Positions 44,013 through 53,381 are shown, counted from the first letter of the stretch. The stretch is 64,000 nucleotides of DNA from Novosphingobium kaempferiae (GCF_021227995.1 NZ_CP089301.1:1116001-1180000); one strand, 5' to 3'. Translations and numbers: made by a program. Notes: generated by a model from the letters alone, not told the origin.

Positions 44013-45977
44013 TCAACTTAACGTCGGTCCCGATCGACCGCGCCCAAATTGCCAGCTAATACCATCCGTACGCATGATGCCCGAAGCGGCCTTGCCGATG
44101 TTGCGTTCGAGCACGTCGCGCCACGGCACCAACGTGAAGTCCCGCGATCGCTCGACGACAGCAAAACTCCCACTTTCGAGATCGACACGCCGCGCGATCT
44201 TTCCCTCGATCTGCTCGCCGATCCGGGCAGGCTCAAACCGTTTCCCGATATCGTCGCCAAGCCGCTCGCCGGCATGCTGCAATTCACGTCGGCGCAGCGT
44301 GTCCAGCGCGTCGTCCCGATATCGAAATCTGGATCGCTCGCCATCCGCCAATTGCTGCTCGATCAGCCACTGCCGCCGCGCCGCGAGCGCGGTCCGTACC
44401 TCCCGCCCATATCCCACATCGCGGACGGCACCATGACTGCGCTCGGCAAGCTCCCGATCAAGCCAGGTCGGCGCTTCCTTCCCTGCCAGTTCGTCGACCG
44501 GGGATCGCGACAGGACCTCCAGCGTGACTGGCCGGTCGCGCTGCTGGGCTTTCGCATAGGCATCGGCGCGGGCCATATGATCGTAGGGGATCGTCCAGCT
44601 TCCATCCGCCAGGCGCTCGGGTCCAGTGCCCGCGCGCCGCATGGCTTCGAGCCGCCTGACATGACTGGTTGCGAATTCCTCGCTGGCACCCGGATCGTGC
44701 GCCAAGTGCAGGTCGATCGAGTAGCGCCCGCCATTGGCGCGGGCGACCGCATCGACGGCGCGATCAGCCTGGGTCGCCTCAATCCGCGACGGCGCGACCC
44801 GTACCGTTGATCGCTCCGGCACCGATGGCGTGGCATCGCCCCGGCCTATGTCGACATAATGGACCCTGCCATCGACACCATCGACCATCAGGTAATGCCG
44901 GTCGCGATGCTCATCGGAAAAGCCACGCTGAATCACGCGACCGACGATCGGTTCTCGAAGGTCCTGTGACACGACCTGCTCGACGCCGGCACGGTCAAGC
45001 CTGCGGGCGGTCAGTTCACGCTGCATGAGGCGGATAATGTCGCCGCGCTCACCCATCCGGCGGAGCGTTTCCTCCAGTCCCTCGGCGAGCCTGTAGCGTC
45101 CGCCACCGACATCGGCAGCGAGGTCCATCGCCTTGAGCTTGCGCAGCCGACCCGCCGCGACCGACTGCTGGAAGGGATCGTTGTCGGCCGGTGATACCGT
45201 GCGATCGACGTCCATGCGGCGCAGCAGGCGACGGTCGATTGCTGTCAGCCGTTCGCGGTCGACATCATGGCGCAGGCGCGCCTCGATCTCATGGTCGGTA
45301 CGAGGGCCAAGGTCGAGCGTCACGAGCTCGGAGGCGCGCTCGCGAAGCCCGTGCGAAATATACTCCCGCGCGATGATCAGATTGTCGCCCTGGTCATCCA
45401 CCCCGCGCAGCACGATGTGGGTATGTGGACGCTCGGTGTTGAAGTGGTCGACCGCGACCCAATCCAGCTTGGTGCCGAGGTCCTGCTCGACCTGCGTCAT
45501 GAGGCGGCGGACATAAGGCTTGAGATCGGGATATTCAGCGCCGTCCTCGGCCGAGACGATGAAGCGGAACTGGTGCCGGTCGCCGGCGGTACGCTTCAGG
45601 AAATCCCCGCCATCTGCTCGGTCGGTTTCGGGACCGTAAAGTTCGCCCGGCAAGCCCTCGCGGGTCACCCCGTCGCGCTGGATGTAACGCATGTGCGCGC
45701 GTGCGACTTGGCCGCCCTTGCCAGCCAAGCGGATAAGGCTCGCCTTCACCACGGCACGGCGCCCGCGAAAACCCCCGAGGCGGTCACGGCTTGAAAGCAG
45801 CCTCCCCATGCTTGCACCGCGTCCGATCCTGCTGCCGTCGAAGCGCCCGGATTTGATTCTGGTCTTGGTGCCGGCCAGACGGCTCGCGGCGAGGATGCGC
45901 CCCCCATACTTGACCGTGGCCTTTCTCTCCTTCGCGCGTCCGCGGCCCAGTTTGGGGGTAAAGTCGTCGTCAGGCAC
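44013..45977 (-). CDS. DUF3363 relaxase (RlxS/VirD2-like)
   Basis: A 654-residue conjugative relaxase. The N-terminal SRIGRGASMGRLLSSRDR and RAHMRYIQRDGVTREG lead to the three-histidine metal site in FNTERPHTHIVLRG; the DUF3363 region covers the C-terminal half. It nicks the ICE origin of transfer and leads the strand into the recipient. GTG 45977 with CGGAG upstream is preferred; an open frame continues to 46118. It ends the minus-strand transfer operon and is separated from the defence ATPase by 120 bp. The origin of transfer was not identified. Confidence 0.9.
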   Translation of the reverse strand: MPDDDFTPKLGRGRAKERKATVKYGGRILAASRLAGTKTRIKSGRFDGSRIGRGASMGRLLSSRDRLGGFRGRRAVVKASLIRLAGKGGQVARAHMRYIQRDGVTREGLPGELYGPETDRADGGDFLKRTAGDRHQFRFIVSAEDGAEYPDLKPYVRRLMTQVEQDLGTKLDWVAVDHFNTERPHTHIVLRGVDDQGDNLIIAREYISHGLRERASELVTLDLGPRTDHEIEARLRHDVDRERLTAIDRRLLRRMDVDRTVSPADNDPFQQSVAAGRLRKLKAMDLAADVGGGRYRLAEGLEETLRRMGERGDIIRLMQRELTARRLDRAGVEQVVSQDLREPIVGRVIQRGFSDEHRDRHYLMVDGVDGRVHYVDIGRGDATPSVPERSTVRVAPSRIEATQADRAVDAVARANGGRYSIDLHLAHDPGASEEFATSHVRRLEAMRRAGTGPERLADGSWTIPYDHMARADAYAKAQQRDRPVTLEVLSRSPVDELAGKEAPTWLDRELAERSHGAVRDVGYGREVRTALAARRQWLIEQQLADGERSRFRYRDDALDTLRRRELQHAGERLGDDIGKRFEPARIGEQIEGKIARRVDLESGSFAVVERSRDFTLVPWRDVLERNIGKAASGIMRTDGISWQFGRGRSGPTLS

Positions 45978-46228
45978 GATGGGCTCCGAAAGTCTCGCGA
46001 TTTCGATCGGAAAATGGCTGATTTCCGTCACTATTGCCCTGACTGTCTCGTGGTCGCGATTGCCTGTCTCGTGAATAAAGGATGTGCAGACAAAGGCTTG
46101 GCAGGGGTCGCGAGACACTGCCTTTATCTTGTTTCCCCTTTCCTCCCTCTCCTTCCTGATCCTGGCTCAAAAAAACGGGAGAGACGACGCCGAACCGACG
46201 CCGCCCCTCCATTCGCAACTTCTGTCGG

Positions 46229-46600
46229 TCAGTGCGCATCAAGCATCCCATCGCGGGCTCCGGTTCGATCCCTGGCAGCACGGCACCCCGTCATGCCGTG
46301 GGCATTGCCCTCGCCATCCACGAGCATGATGGCGGTGAACCATTCCCCATCGAGCCGCCCACAGATGGCGACCCGATCGAGTTCGAATTCAGCATCCTCC
46401 GGGCATTCATAAGCTCCCAGCCAGCGCTCCTCGCTCCGCGCATCCCACCGGAAGTCCACCTCTTCGGCATCCAGGAAATGGCGTGCCAGACCTTCCGCCG
46501 CCCCCCTCCCGAACTCTCGCTCCAAACCCGCCACGAGCGCCGAAACGACCTTGTCCCTGCTTCCATCAAACGCCGTTTCGATGTGCCGATACATGCCCAT
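46229..46600 (-). CDS. Conserved ICE hypothetical protein
   Basis: A 123-residue acidic protein starting MGMYRHIETAFDG, with RHFLDAEEVDFRWDARSEERW and RVAICGRLDGEWFTA; no known domain is claimed. ATG 46600 has AAGGAG seven bases upstream, and the open frame further upstream runs through a palindromic repeat, so it is excluded. Located between relaxase and transglycosylase genes in the transfer operon; probably an accessory transfer protein. Confidence 0.75.
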   Translation of the reverse strand: MGMYRHIETAFDGSRDKVVSALVAGLEREFGRGAAEGLARHFLDAEEVDFRWDARSEERWLGAYECPEDAEFELDRVAICGRLDGEWFTAIMLVDGEGNAHGMTGCRAARDRTGARDGMLDAH

Positions 46601-46648
46601 GATGATCTCCTTCGCTATCGTTCCCATCATCGAGAACGGCGTTTCGAA

Positions 46649-46778
46649 GATGGCTGGGGCAGCGGCTGTCAGGGCCGATGAGCGAAGCGAAGAGCCGCGA
46701 AGCGGACGTGGGGGGAACCGATTTGCGAAGCAAATTGGGGGGTACCCGCGGGCCTTGAGAGCCGTTGCCCCAGCCATC
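46649..46778. repeat. 130-bp palindromic element with inner hairpins
   Basis: The ends GATGGCTGGGGCA (46649) and TGCCCCAGCCATC (ending 46778) are exact inverted 13-mers inside 28-bp arms with four mismatches. Between them are small hairpins with a GAA loop (CCGC-GAA-GCGG, ATTTGC-GAA-GCAAAT). The element sits just before the hypothetical gene and after the transglycosylase gene. It may control RNA stability in the operon or be a dead miniature mobile element. Confidence 0.65.
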
Positions 46779-46832
46779 ACACTGGGTCTTTCGAGACGAG
46801 CTTCCTCCCTCTCGCTGGCACGCGACCTCACG

Positions 46833-47468
46833 TCATCGGCCCTGCGACAGCGGGACGAACAGCGACCCTCGGGACTGTGCATCCGGACTACCGGCAGACG
46901 GTGATACCGTGTTCCTTCGGACGGCGAAGAGGCCGTCCATCGGGCGCGCTGTTGCCGAGGCCCGATCGCTTCCCCGGGCCTCGGGCGCGACGCCGGTCAG
47001 ATAGCCGATGGTCTCGCGCGGCAGCCTTGTGCGACCAGCCAGATAGTCGGCGTAGCGCGCCGGCCCCGCGTTATAGGCCGCGAACAGCCCCGGATAGCCG
47101 AAGCGCTCGTACATCAGGCGAAGGTAGAAGGTGCCTGCAAGAATGTTGTCACGTGGATTGTCGGGATCGGTGCCAAGACCTAGTCTCGCGCGCATGTCCG
47201 ACCATGTCGCGGGCATGACCTGCATGAGCCCGATCGCACCCGCCCGCGACCGGATCGGGCGTCCGCCCTGGGAGGTGCGCCCCCGGCTTTCGGCGTGCAT
47301 CACGCGCTCGATCCAGGCGATCGGCACGCCGAACCGCAGCGACGCCTCGCGCGTATAAGGCTGCCAGGCGGCGACCGATGATGCAGCCCCCTGGGCACGT
47401 GGCTCACCCGCTACCGGATAGGGTGCAACGATCGCCAGGATGGCCAAGGCGCATCTCAGCGGCGCCAT
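46833..47468 (-). CDS. Lytic transglycosylase (conjugation-associated)
   Basis: A 211-residue SLT-domain protein with a signal peptide (CALAILAIVAPYPVAGEP). The catalytic glutamate is Glu60 in VMHAESRGR; GAIGLMQVMPATW and LFAAYNAGPARY are the other SLT motifs. It opens peptidoglycan so the mating channel can pass. ATG 47468 overlaps the end of the TraF-like gene by 13 bases, so the genes are translated together; the frame further upstream is out of context. Confidence 0.9.
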   Translation of the reverse strand: MAPLRCALAILAIVAPYPVAGEPRAQGAASSVAAWQPYTREASLRFGVPIAWIERVMHAESRGRTSQGGRPIRSRAGAIGLMQVMPATWSDMRARLGLGTDPDNPRDNILAGTFYLRLMYERFGYPGLFAAYNAGPARYADYLAGRTRLPRETIGYLTGVAPEARGSDRASATARPMDGLFAVRRNTVSPSAGSPDAQSRGSLFVPLSQGR

Positions 47469-48037
47469 AGCAAACGCGCCTCTCCTATGAGATCGATGCC
47501 TTCGCTCACCCCGAAATAGCGCCCATCGAACGATCCTGAGCTGTCCATGAGCAGCAGGAGTTGCTGTCGCCGCAATATGCGACAACCATGCCACGAGGGC
47601 ATGACCCGCCCCATGGCATCGACCTTCTTTCGCCTCGCGACCGGACGTCCATTGACGAAGACTTGGTCTCCGAGCGCGCAGACTTCATCCCCTGCCTCGG
47701 CCGCAACGCGCTTCACCAAAGGCACATCGCGGGGGATATAGCGGCGGGCTGCAGCAAGCTTCCTGTACGGTTCGGGCAAGCGCGCCGCCACCATGTCGCC
47801 TTTCGTGATGGGCGCCCCGGGAATGACCCGGTAGAGCCCGATCGGCGCGCTCGCGCTGGCGTTCCAGATGAGACGCGGCGATGGCGGAAGCGCTGCTGCG
47901 CCCAGGACGATACCAGCGCCCAGGCCTACGAGAAGCATGCGGCGACGGAGCCGGCGACGCGCTTCCTTGCGTATGCGCAGCGCCTCGCCCCAAGCAAACA
48001 GCGGCGCATCCTGCGGCCCTGCGCGACGCCCGATCAC
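47456..48037 (-). CDS. traF: S26 family signal peptidase (TraF-like)
   Basis: A 193-residue membrane peptidase. One transmembrane helix (MLLVGLGAGIVLGAAAL) precedes the nucleophile Ser63 in SASAPIGLYR, and Lys109 in VPLVKRVAA is the general base. TraF proteins process (and cyclise) the conjugative pilin. GTG 48037 overlaps the stop of the excisionase-like gene as GTGA. The same order, excisionase then prepilin peptidase, is known for ICEMlSym(R7A). Confidence 0.9.
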   Translation of the reverse strand: MIGRRAGPQDAPLFAWGEALRIRKEARRRLRRRMLLVGLGAGIVLGAAALPPSPRLIWNASASAPIGLYRVIPGAPITKGDMVAARLPEPYRKLAAARRYIPRDVPLVKRVAAEAGDEVCALGDQVFVNGRPVARRKKVDAMGRVMPSWHGCRILRRQQLLLLMDSSGSFDGRYFGVSEGIDLIGEARLLWRR

Positions 48038-48264
48038 TTCGAAAGTCCCCGTGCACTGTGCTCGCGCGACCAGGCATCGAGATCATCGATATGGTACTGG
48101 ACGTAGCGGCAATGGCGCCGGAACATCGGTCCCGTAGCGTCCCGCCGCATGCGCCGCAGCAGCAGCGCGGAAATCTTCAGATAGGCCGCCGCCTGGTCGG
48201 TGTTGAGGAAAGGCGAGCCGCGCTTGGCGCGGGTCGCCCGGGCGATCTGGTCGTCGTCGTCCAT
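48034..48264 (-). CDS. RdfS-like helix-turn-helix recombination directionality factor
   Basis: A 76-residue MerR/excisionase-type winged helix: FLNTDQAAAYLKISALLLRRMR is the DNA-binding helix pair and the wing follows (GPMFRRHCRYVQYHIDDLDAW). ATG 48264 has AAGGA upstream. Small proteins of this kind direct the integrase to excise the ICE. The four-base overlap with traF means excision and pilin processing are expressed together, as in ICEMlSym(R7A) rdfS. No integrase is present in the window. A role as plain regulator cannot be excluded. Confidence 0.72.
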   Translation of the reverse strand: MDDDDQIARATRAKRGSPFLNTDQAAAYLKISALLLRRMRRDATGPMFRRHCRYVQYHIDDLDAWSREHSARGLSK

Positions 48265-48421
48265 GAAAAGCCATCCTTCCGCTAGAGCGACCCGAGACGA
48301 TGGGGTCGCGATATCGAGGATGGCGGGCGGGATACCGGGCCGGGAGTGTCGGAACCGGCAACGGCGTTTCCGACACGACATGGAGGCCCCCGCGCCGGGT
48401 TCGGCGCGGGGAGCCTGGACT

Positions 48422-48721
48422 TCAGCGGGACCAGATGAGCTTGTGCTCGCCGTTTTCGCCTTGCGTCAGCGTCGCGTAGATCGGCGCGGGAAACGAGGGA
48501 TCGTCGAGCTTGAGACTGAGATATTCGGCGCCGGTCTCGCGCGCTGCCTTGGTCCATCCCGCCCCGAACTCGACGCCACCGGCACTGACGCGGTGGTCCG
48601 GGGCCTTGTCGTGCTCGCGCTCGACCGGCCGGATGGTGGCCTTGACGCGAAGCGTGAGGGTGCGGATTTCCCCGTTGTAGATGCCGTCCTCGTTGCGGGT
48701 GAAGCTGCCGATCTGTGCCAT
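48422..48721 (-). CDS. DUF736 domain protein
   Basis: A 99-residue DUF736 protein: [19 protein letters not shown] at the start, then ISL-type beta strands and [19 protein letters not shown] near the end. It is one of the most constant small proteins of sphingomonad and rhizobial ICEs; the fold is a beta sandwich and the function is unknown. AAGGAG lies before ATG 48721. The 357 bp beyond its start (48722-49078) hold no gene I can support, only GC-rich sequence. Confidence 0.92.
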   Translation of the reverse strand: MAQIGSFTRNEDGIYNGEIRTLTLRVKATIRPVEREHDKAPDHRVSAGGVEFGAGWTKAARETGAEYLSLKLDDPSFPAPIYATLTQGENGEHKLIWSR

Positions 48722-49078
48722 GGGATGTCTCCTTGTCGATTGTCCGAGTGCCGCCCGATGCGGCCTCGATGGCGGTCGATCGGGTGGCGTCGCGCCGCCG
48801 TGCACCGGGACGGCCGCAGCGCGAGCGGAGGACGGCGCAGCGCCTGTTTCTTGGTGCGCGAGGAGCCCGTCAGGGCGGGGAAGAAACCGGCGCAAAGCCG
48901 TTGCACGGACAAGGAGCGCACGCCGCCAGACCAGCCTTCAAGAGAGGCCGGGGGCGGTACGGGCCATCCGAAAAAAGCGCCCCTTGCTGGCACGATTCGG
49001 GCCCCGGTCCGCACACGGAATCCACCTTCGACAGCAGGTCTTGCGCGCCGCCCTCGCGTGCGGCCAACATCTTACGTC

Positions 49079-49507
49079 CTAGCGCTCGACAAGCTCCCGG
49101 TGCAGCGCGGGAACCGTGGCGCAGGCAGGGCTGCCATCCTTGGCGGTGCCGCAAATGGTGGTGACGATGCTCCCACCCTGAGCCGCACGGGCCAGCAGCG
49201 CCGGGTCGATATCCTAGATGTCGATCTTCATCCGGGGGGACCAAGGCGAGGCATGATCGCCGGCTGCTTGACCCACGCGGACGTAGACGAAACGGCGCAC
49301 CGGCCCCTCAGGTCGAACCTGATCACCGAAGAATTTGGGACCGGGTCCGACGCGCACGACAAAGTCGAAGGCAAGCGGTTCGCCGTCGCTGGACAGTTGC
49401 GGGTCAAGCGGATCGCCGTCCCTGGATTGCAGGCTATGCAACACACCGGGCACGGGCCGGTCGATGATGATTCGCATCGCGATTTCCGTCGTGTCGGCGC
49501 GCTTCAT
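49079..49507 (-). pseudogene. DUF5990 family gene interrupted by an in-frame amber codon
   Basis: ATG 49507 has GGAGGG five bases upstream. The first 97 codons encode a DUF5990 protein (MRIIIDRPVPGVLHSLQ, FDFVVRVGPGPKFFGDQV, RFVYVRVGQAAGDHASPWS, RMKIDI) and stop at TAG 49216-49214. The same frame then continues for 44 codons with clear family sequence (DIDPALLARAAQGG, TTICGTAKDGSPACATV) to TAG at 49081-49079. A single C-to-T change (for example CAG to TAG) would explain it. The protein may be made truncated, by amber suppression, or not at all. Confidence 0.8.
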
Positions 49508-49664
49508 CACCGCCCTCCATCTCGCCTGTGTCCCGGGTGCCATGAGCCGCGCACCTTTCATAATGCGCCATGCGAGCGTGATCCAGGGCGCGTGAGGGCA
49601 AGCTAAAGCCGCGCGGCCGAGCCCATCGGGGCGAGGCCGCGCGGCGCGATTTTAAGGGACGTTG

Positions 49665-49694
49665 CAGGCGGGCGGGACCGCTCCCGCCCGCCTG
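49665..49694 (-). terminator. Strong hairpin after the ParB gene
   Basis: A perfect 13-bp stem (CAGGCGGGCGGGA / TCCCGCCCGCCTG) with a CCGC loop begins four bases after the ParB-like stop on the minus strand. A second 10-bp hairpin (CCGCGCGGCC / GGCCGCGCGG) follows at about 49608-49645. Neither has a T-run, so factor-independent termination is uncertain, but read-through toward the DUF5990 gene should be reduced. Confidence 0.45.
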
Positions 49695-49698
49695 CCAT

Positions 49699-51495
49699 TC
49701 ATGCCGCTCGGGACAACGGCCTCTCCTCCTCTTTTTCCGATTCCGCAGGGCAATCGTCATCGGCCATCTGGCGGGCGGCGGCGACCTTGGCGTGAGCCGC
49801 GACCGTCCCGACGCCGCCCCGTTCGGTGTACGCAGACGGCGGGAACTGCATCCAGCGCGGCACCCAGCGCTCGACCTTGTCCCGGCCTTCCGCGCCTTCG
49901 AGATGATCAGCGATGATCCGCTTCAAGGTCTTCGCCTTCTCGCCCGCATTGGCATTGGCGACCGTTTCACCGGCCACTTCCGCGGTCATCCGGCTCAGCA
50001 CGTCACGGTCGCGCAGCAAGGAAAAGAACGCCTCGTCGGCCTGCCACCAGTCGGCCATGGCGATCCCGACCTCCTCGCCGACTACCTCGACCGCTGCCGA
50101 ACCTGCCGCCAAGCTCTCGCCCATGACCACGGCAAGGACACGCATCACGGCTTCGTCAGGCAGCGCGACAAGCCGCAGGAACAGCCCGGCCACGCCATAG
50201 TCATCGCCGTTCCCGCCAGTGACGGAGAGTTCTTCGGCGGCGAAGCCAAGCGTATTAAGAACCACGCGCCGTTCCGCGTCGAAGACTGCCTCGCCCCGAC
50301 TTGTCTCGATGCTCTTGCGCACCTCGTCGTTTCGCGTCGCCTGCGGTTCCGGGCGTACGGTCCACAAGGACGAGCCGACGATGGCGTGCGCGACCATGAG
50401 CCGCAGGGCGAGGCCGGGCTGGCCGATCAGCGCAGCGCGAACGGCTGCATGCCGGTGCAGGTCGACATAGGTCTGGAGGGTAGATGTCAGTTCGCCGCGC
50501 TGTGCCTTGGGTGCGCATGCGGTTTCACCGCGCTCGATCCGGCGAGCCTCGGCGCGCGTGACATAGCCTTCGTGGAAGGTCACTTCGCCGGTGCCGCGCA
50601 TATCGATATAGACGCGCCCGCCCTTGCGCTTGGGGGCCTTTTCATATTCCCACGAATGGAAATGCTCGGCCTGCGGGATCACGACGACATCGGCCCAGCC
50701 CTCTTCAAGATAGGCCGCACGGCGTGCGTCGATCGCCGTATTTTGCGCCGTCCAGAAGGCGTCAGGATCGGCGAAGTAGCGATCCTCGCCGAACAAGTCG
50801 GCGACCATCGCGCCGCTAAAACCATCGATATCGAAGAGAGCGAAGCGCGCCGGGATCGACTGGCCGCCAAAGAGCCATGCCTTCAGTTGATGGCCGGTAG
50901 GGGCATAGGCGTCAGCGTCGTCAAATAACGCAAGCCATGCCTTTTGCTGGCTCTTGCTGGCCAGCGTCAGGTGCCGGACGGTGACCCGGTCGATCCGCTC
51001 GGCGCGATAGAGGTCGCGGATACGTGGAAGCAGGTTGCCAAGCGCAAGGACGCGCCGGATGGAAAGTTCGGGAAGGCCGAAGGTCATGGCGATCTCTTCG
51101 ACCCCGCGTCCTTCCCGCACCAGCCGGGTGAAGCTCTCCCATTGGCGCACTTCATCGGCATCGAGCCGAGCCATGTTCTCGATCATCGAGGCCTCGATGG
51201 CGGCGGCATCGTCGCCTTCCTCCATGATCGCGCAGGGCAGGAGCAGCGCCTCGGGATCGATGTCGCCCGCTTCCCGGCGTTCGTCCGCGACTATACGGCT
51301 GGCATGGAACCTGCGGCTTCCCGCGACAATACCGAAGCGGCCTTCGGCATCGGGAGGGCGGACCAGCAGCGTCTGGATCACGCCCCGCGCGCGGATGGTC
51401 GGCAGGATGTCGGACACGTCCGGGGCCTTGCGGCCAAAGCGCATGTTGGTCTTGTCGACATAAAGCCTGTCGAGAGGAATGTGGTCGAGCTTCAT
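49699..51495 (-). CDS. ParB/RepB-like partition protein of the ICE
   Basis: A 598-residue protein. The N-terminal ParB nuclease-like domain has IRARGVIQTLLVRP and IVAGSRRFHASR, followed by IEASMIENMARLDADEVRQW, the box II region, and a helix-turn-helix (EEIAMTFGLPELSIRRVLALG). The long C-terminus (over 350 residues) is specific to ICE-borne ParB proteins. It may bind ICE DNA for maintenance or transcription control; no ParA gene is adjacent. It lies about 100 bp from the upstream DUF2958 gene. Confidence 0.9.
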   Translation of the reverse strand: MKLDHIPLDRLYVDKTNMRFGRKAPDVSDILPTIRARGVIQTLLVRPPDAEGRFGIVAGSRRFHASRIVADERREAGDIDPEALLLPCAIMEEGDDAAAIEASMIENMARLDADEVRQWESFTRLVREGRGVEEIAMTFGLPELSIRRVLALGNLLPRIRDLYRAERIDRVTVRHLTLASKSQQKAWLALFDDADAYAPTGHQLKAWLFGGQSIPARFALFDIDGFSGAMVADLFGEDRYFADPDAFWTAQNTAIDARRAAYLEEGWADVVVIPQAEHFHSWEYEKAPKRKGGRVYIDMRGTGEVTFHEGYVTRAEARRIERGETACAPKAQRGELTSTLQTYVDLHRHAAVRAALIGQPGLALRLMVAHAIVGSSLWTVRPEPQATRNDEVRKSIETSRGEAVFDAERRVVLNTLGFAAEELSVTGGNGDDYGVAGLFLRLVALPDEAVMRVLAVVMGESLAAGSAAVEVVGEEVGIAMADWWQADEAFFSLLRDRDVLSRMTAEVAGETVANANAGEKAKTLKRIIADHLEGAEGRDKVERWVPRWMQFPPSAYTERGGVGTVAAHAKVAAARQMADDDCPAESEKEEERPLSRAA

Positions 51496-51601
51496 GGGTC
51501 ATTTGCCTTTCTTCAAAAGATCCCGGTCGCGCGGTTTGCGATGATCGCGGCGTGACCGGCACAGGATGGCGGCATGACGCGCCGCCTCGCGTCATCCGCC
51601 G

Positions 51602-52030
51602 TCAGGACGGTGGAAGATCAGGGTCCGCGGCCGTCTCGTCAGGAGTGGGGCCATGGCGGCGGAGCATCGCCTGCGCCCAGAGGATCGAGCCGGAACGGCG
51701 CGACCATGTCGCCCAGACGGAGAGCGGGTGAACCGTCTCGAAATCGCCATCGCGCTCGATGGCCATGCCGTAGGGCAACCGCACGGCGGCGATTTCGGAG
51801 AAGCTGAATGTTCCCAATTCCGGGCAACCAAAGCCAAGATCGGCAAGGCCGAACAGCGTGTCGCCATCCTCGGCGATTTCGGTCGCCAGCCATGTCGCCG
51901 CACCCAGCGGATTGAAGAGCTTGAGCACGGGCACGAAATCCGGCTCAGCAAGACCCCCACGCATCGCGATGCCATGGCGAATGGCATTCGCCCGCAGTGC
52001 CTCGCGCAGGTCGTCGGGAAGCAGGATCAT
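51602..52030 (-). CDS. DUF2958 domain protein
   Basis: A 142-residue DUF2958 protein beginning MILLPDDLREALRANA, with the family pattern PVLKLFNPLGAATWLATE, DTLFGLADLGFGCPELG and VRLPYGMAIERD. Function unknown, but it is a regular companion of ArdC and ParB in alphaproteobacterial ICEs. Its ATG overlaps the ArdC stop (ATGA), so both are from one message. Confidence 0.9.
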   Translation of the reverse strand: MILLPDDLREALRANAIRHGIAMRGGLAEPDFVPVLKLFNPLGAATWLATEIAEDGDTLFGLADLGFGCPELGTFSFSEIAAVRLPYGMAIERDGDFETVHPLSVWATWSRRSGSILWAQAMLRRHGPTPDETAADPDLPPS

Positions 52031-53004
52031 GCCGCGATCCTTTCATCGGCGCGGGCGCTTTCGGCCTCGCGATGGCGCGAAAGCAGCCAGTCGGCGGCCT
52101 TGGAGGCCGCGCTGGCGGCGCGGAAGATGGCACGACTGTCCTCGCGCAAGACGTCGAGCCACGCGCCAAGGTAATCCGCATGACGGACGGTCGGGACGAT
52201 GCCGAGCGCGGCGCAGAGGAAGGCCGAACCCATTTCCGCGATGAGTTCCTCGCGGGCGTAATCCTTGCTGCCGAAGGGATTGGTCATATCCCGGTTCAGC
52301 CGCTGGGCGTGGCCAGTGGCGTGACACAGCTCGTGAAATGCCGTCCTGTGCCAGTTCACCGGATCGAAGAAGGCGGCCTGCGGCGGCACCGCCACGAAGT
52401 CGGCACCCGGCGCATAGTAGGCCTTGTCCCCGCCCACACGAAACTCGACGCCCGAAGCCGCGATCAATTCCCCGGCAACGGGCACGATCTCGCTCTCGGC
52501 CAATGGCACCGGATCGCTGCCAAGGTCTGCGGGCAGACCATTACATTGGGCGACGTTGAAGACGGTAAAGCGCTTGAGGAAAGGAATGGCGCGGGCCTCG
52601 TCGCCATCGCGCGTCGCCCGCTCGGCCTCGCCCTTGGGGATGAAGCGGTCGGCATAGACCACGGTCACGCCGCGCTCGCCCTTGCGGACGCATCCCCCTG
52701 CCTCTCGGGCCTGTCGAAAGGTGAGCCAGCCTTGCGATGGCCAACCGCTTTCGATGACGGCGCACCACAGGATCAGGATGTTGACGCCCGAATAGGGCCG
52801 GGCCGTCACCGCGTTGCGCGGCAGGCCGGGCGGGGCATTGATGCCCAGCCCCTCGACCTTTCCCCATGGCTGGACCCACGGGAAGCGTCCTGCCTCCAGT
52901 TCCGAGACGATGCGCGAGGTCACCTCATCATAGAGGCTGGCGCGCTCGTCCCTCTTCCCTTCGCAACCCATGCGGGTGGCACTGCGGCTTGAAGATTTCG
53001 GCAT
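52027..53004 (-). CDS. ArdC-like antirestriction protein (zincin domain)
   Basis: A 325-residue ArdC-type protein. The N-terminal domain (SLYDEVTSRIVSELEAG, PYSGVNILILW) is the single-strand-DNA-binding part; the C-terminal metallopeptidase-like domain has the zinc motif HELCHATGH and the downstream glutamate in YAREELIAEMGSAFL. ArdC protects incoming DNA from restriction during conjugation. ATG 53004 follows AAGGACAGG. The stretch 53005-53381 in front of it carries no gene, only hairpins and direct repeat copy 1. Confidence 0.9.
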   Translation of the reverse strand: MPKSSSRSATRMGCEGKRDERASLYDEVTSRIVSELEAGRFPWVQPWGKVEGLGINAPPGLPRNAVTARPYSGVNILILWCAVIESGWPSQGWLTFRQAREAGGCVRKGERGVTVVYADRFIPKGEAERATRDGDEARAIPFLKRFTVFNVAQCNGLPADLGSDPVPLAESEIVPVAGELIAASGVEFRVGGDKAYYAPGADFVAVPPQAAFFDPVNWHRTAFHELCHATGHAQRLNRDMTNPFGSKDYAREELIAEMGSAFLCAALGIVPTVRHADYLGAWLDVLREDSRAIFRAASAASKAADWLLSRHREAESARADERIAA

Positions 53005-53179
53005 GACCTGTCCTTTTCCGCCACCCCAAAAAGGCACAAAGCCTCCCCGCGAAGGCGGGGGTGGGCGGCGAAACGCGACCAAGAGGCCCGGCTCCAGCGG
53101 GCAAGGACACCGCAAGGGCGGAACGGATGTGGAGCACCCCGCAGGGAGCGCAGCGAGCGGGGTTGTCCTTGGCCGCGAC

Positions 53180-53369
53180 GGGCCTAGCCGGGAGCGCCGG
53201 CCACACCCGCCATGCCGGGAGAGGCAAACAGGAAACGCCGCCGCGCGAACAGCGCGGCGACCATCATCATGCGCAAGCGATCGTTACCGAATGGACGAGA
53301 CCCGTGAGGGGCTCGGCGGAGAGCGCAGCGAGCCGTAGAGCGCGGTCGTGGCAATGCCGCGATGCGTCG
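53180..53369. repeat. 190-bp direct repeat, copy 1
   Basis: About 95% identical to 55355-55544 without gaps (about nine mismatches, most in the last 30 bases), 2175 bp apart. It includes a perfect hairpin (CGCCGCGC-GAACA-GCGCGGCG) and is non-coding. Each copy lies directly after the stop codon of a QseM-like gene. Confidence 0.95.
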
Positions 53370-53381
53370 CGGTTGCCAGCG

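Noticed and set aside
48722..49078. Possible gene in the 357 bp between the DUF736 and DUF5990 genes
   Set aside because: Frames exist on both strands but have arginine-rich shadow composition and no ribosome site; treated as non-coding.
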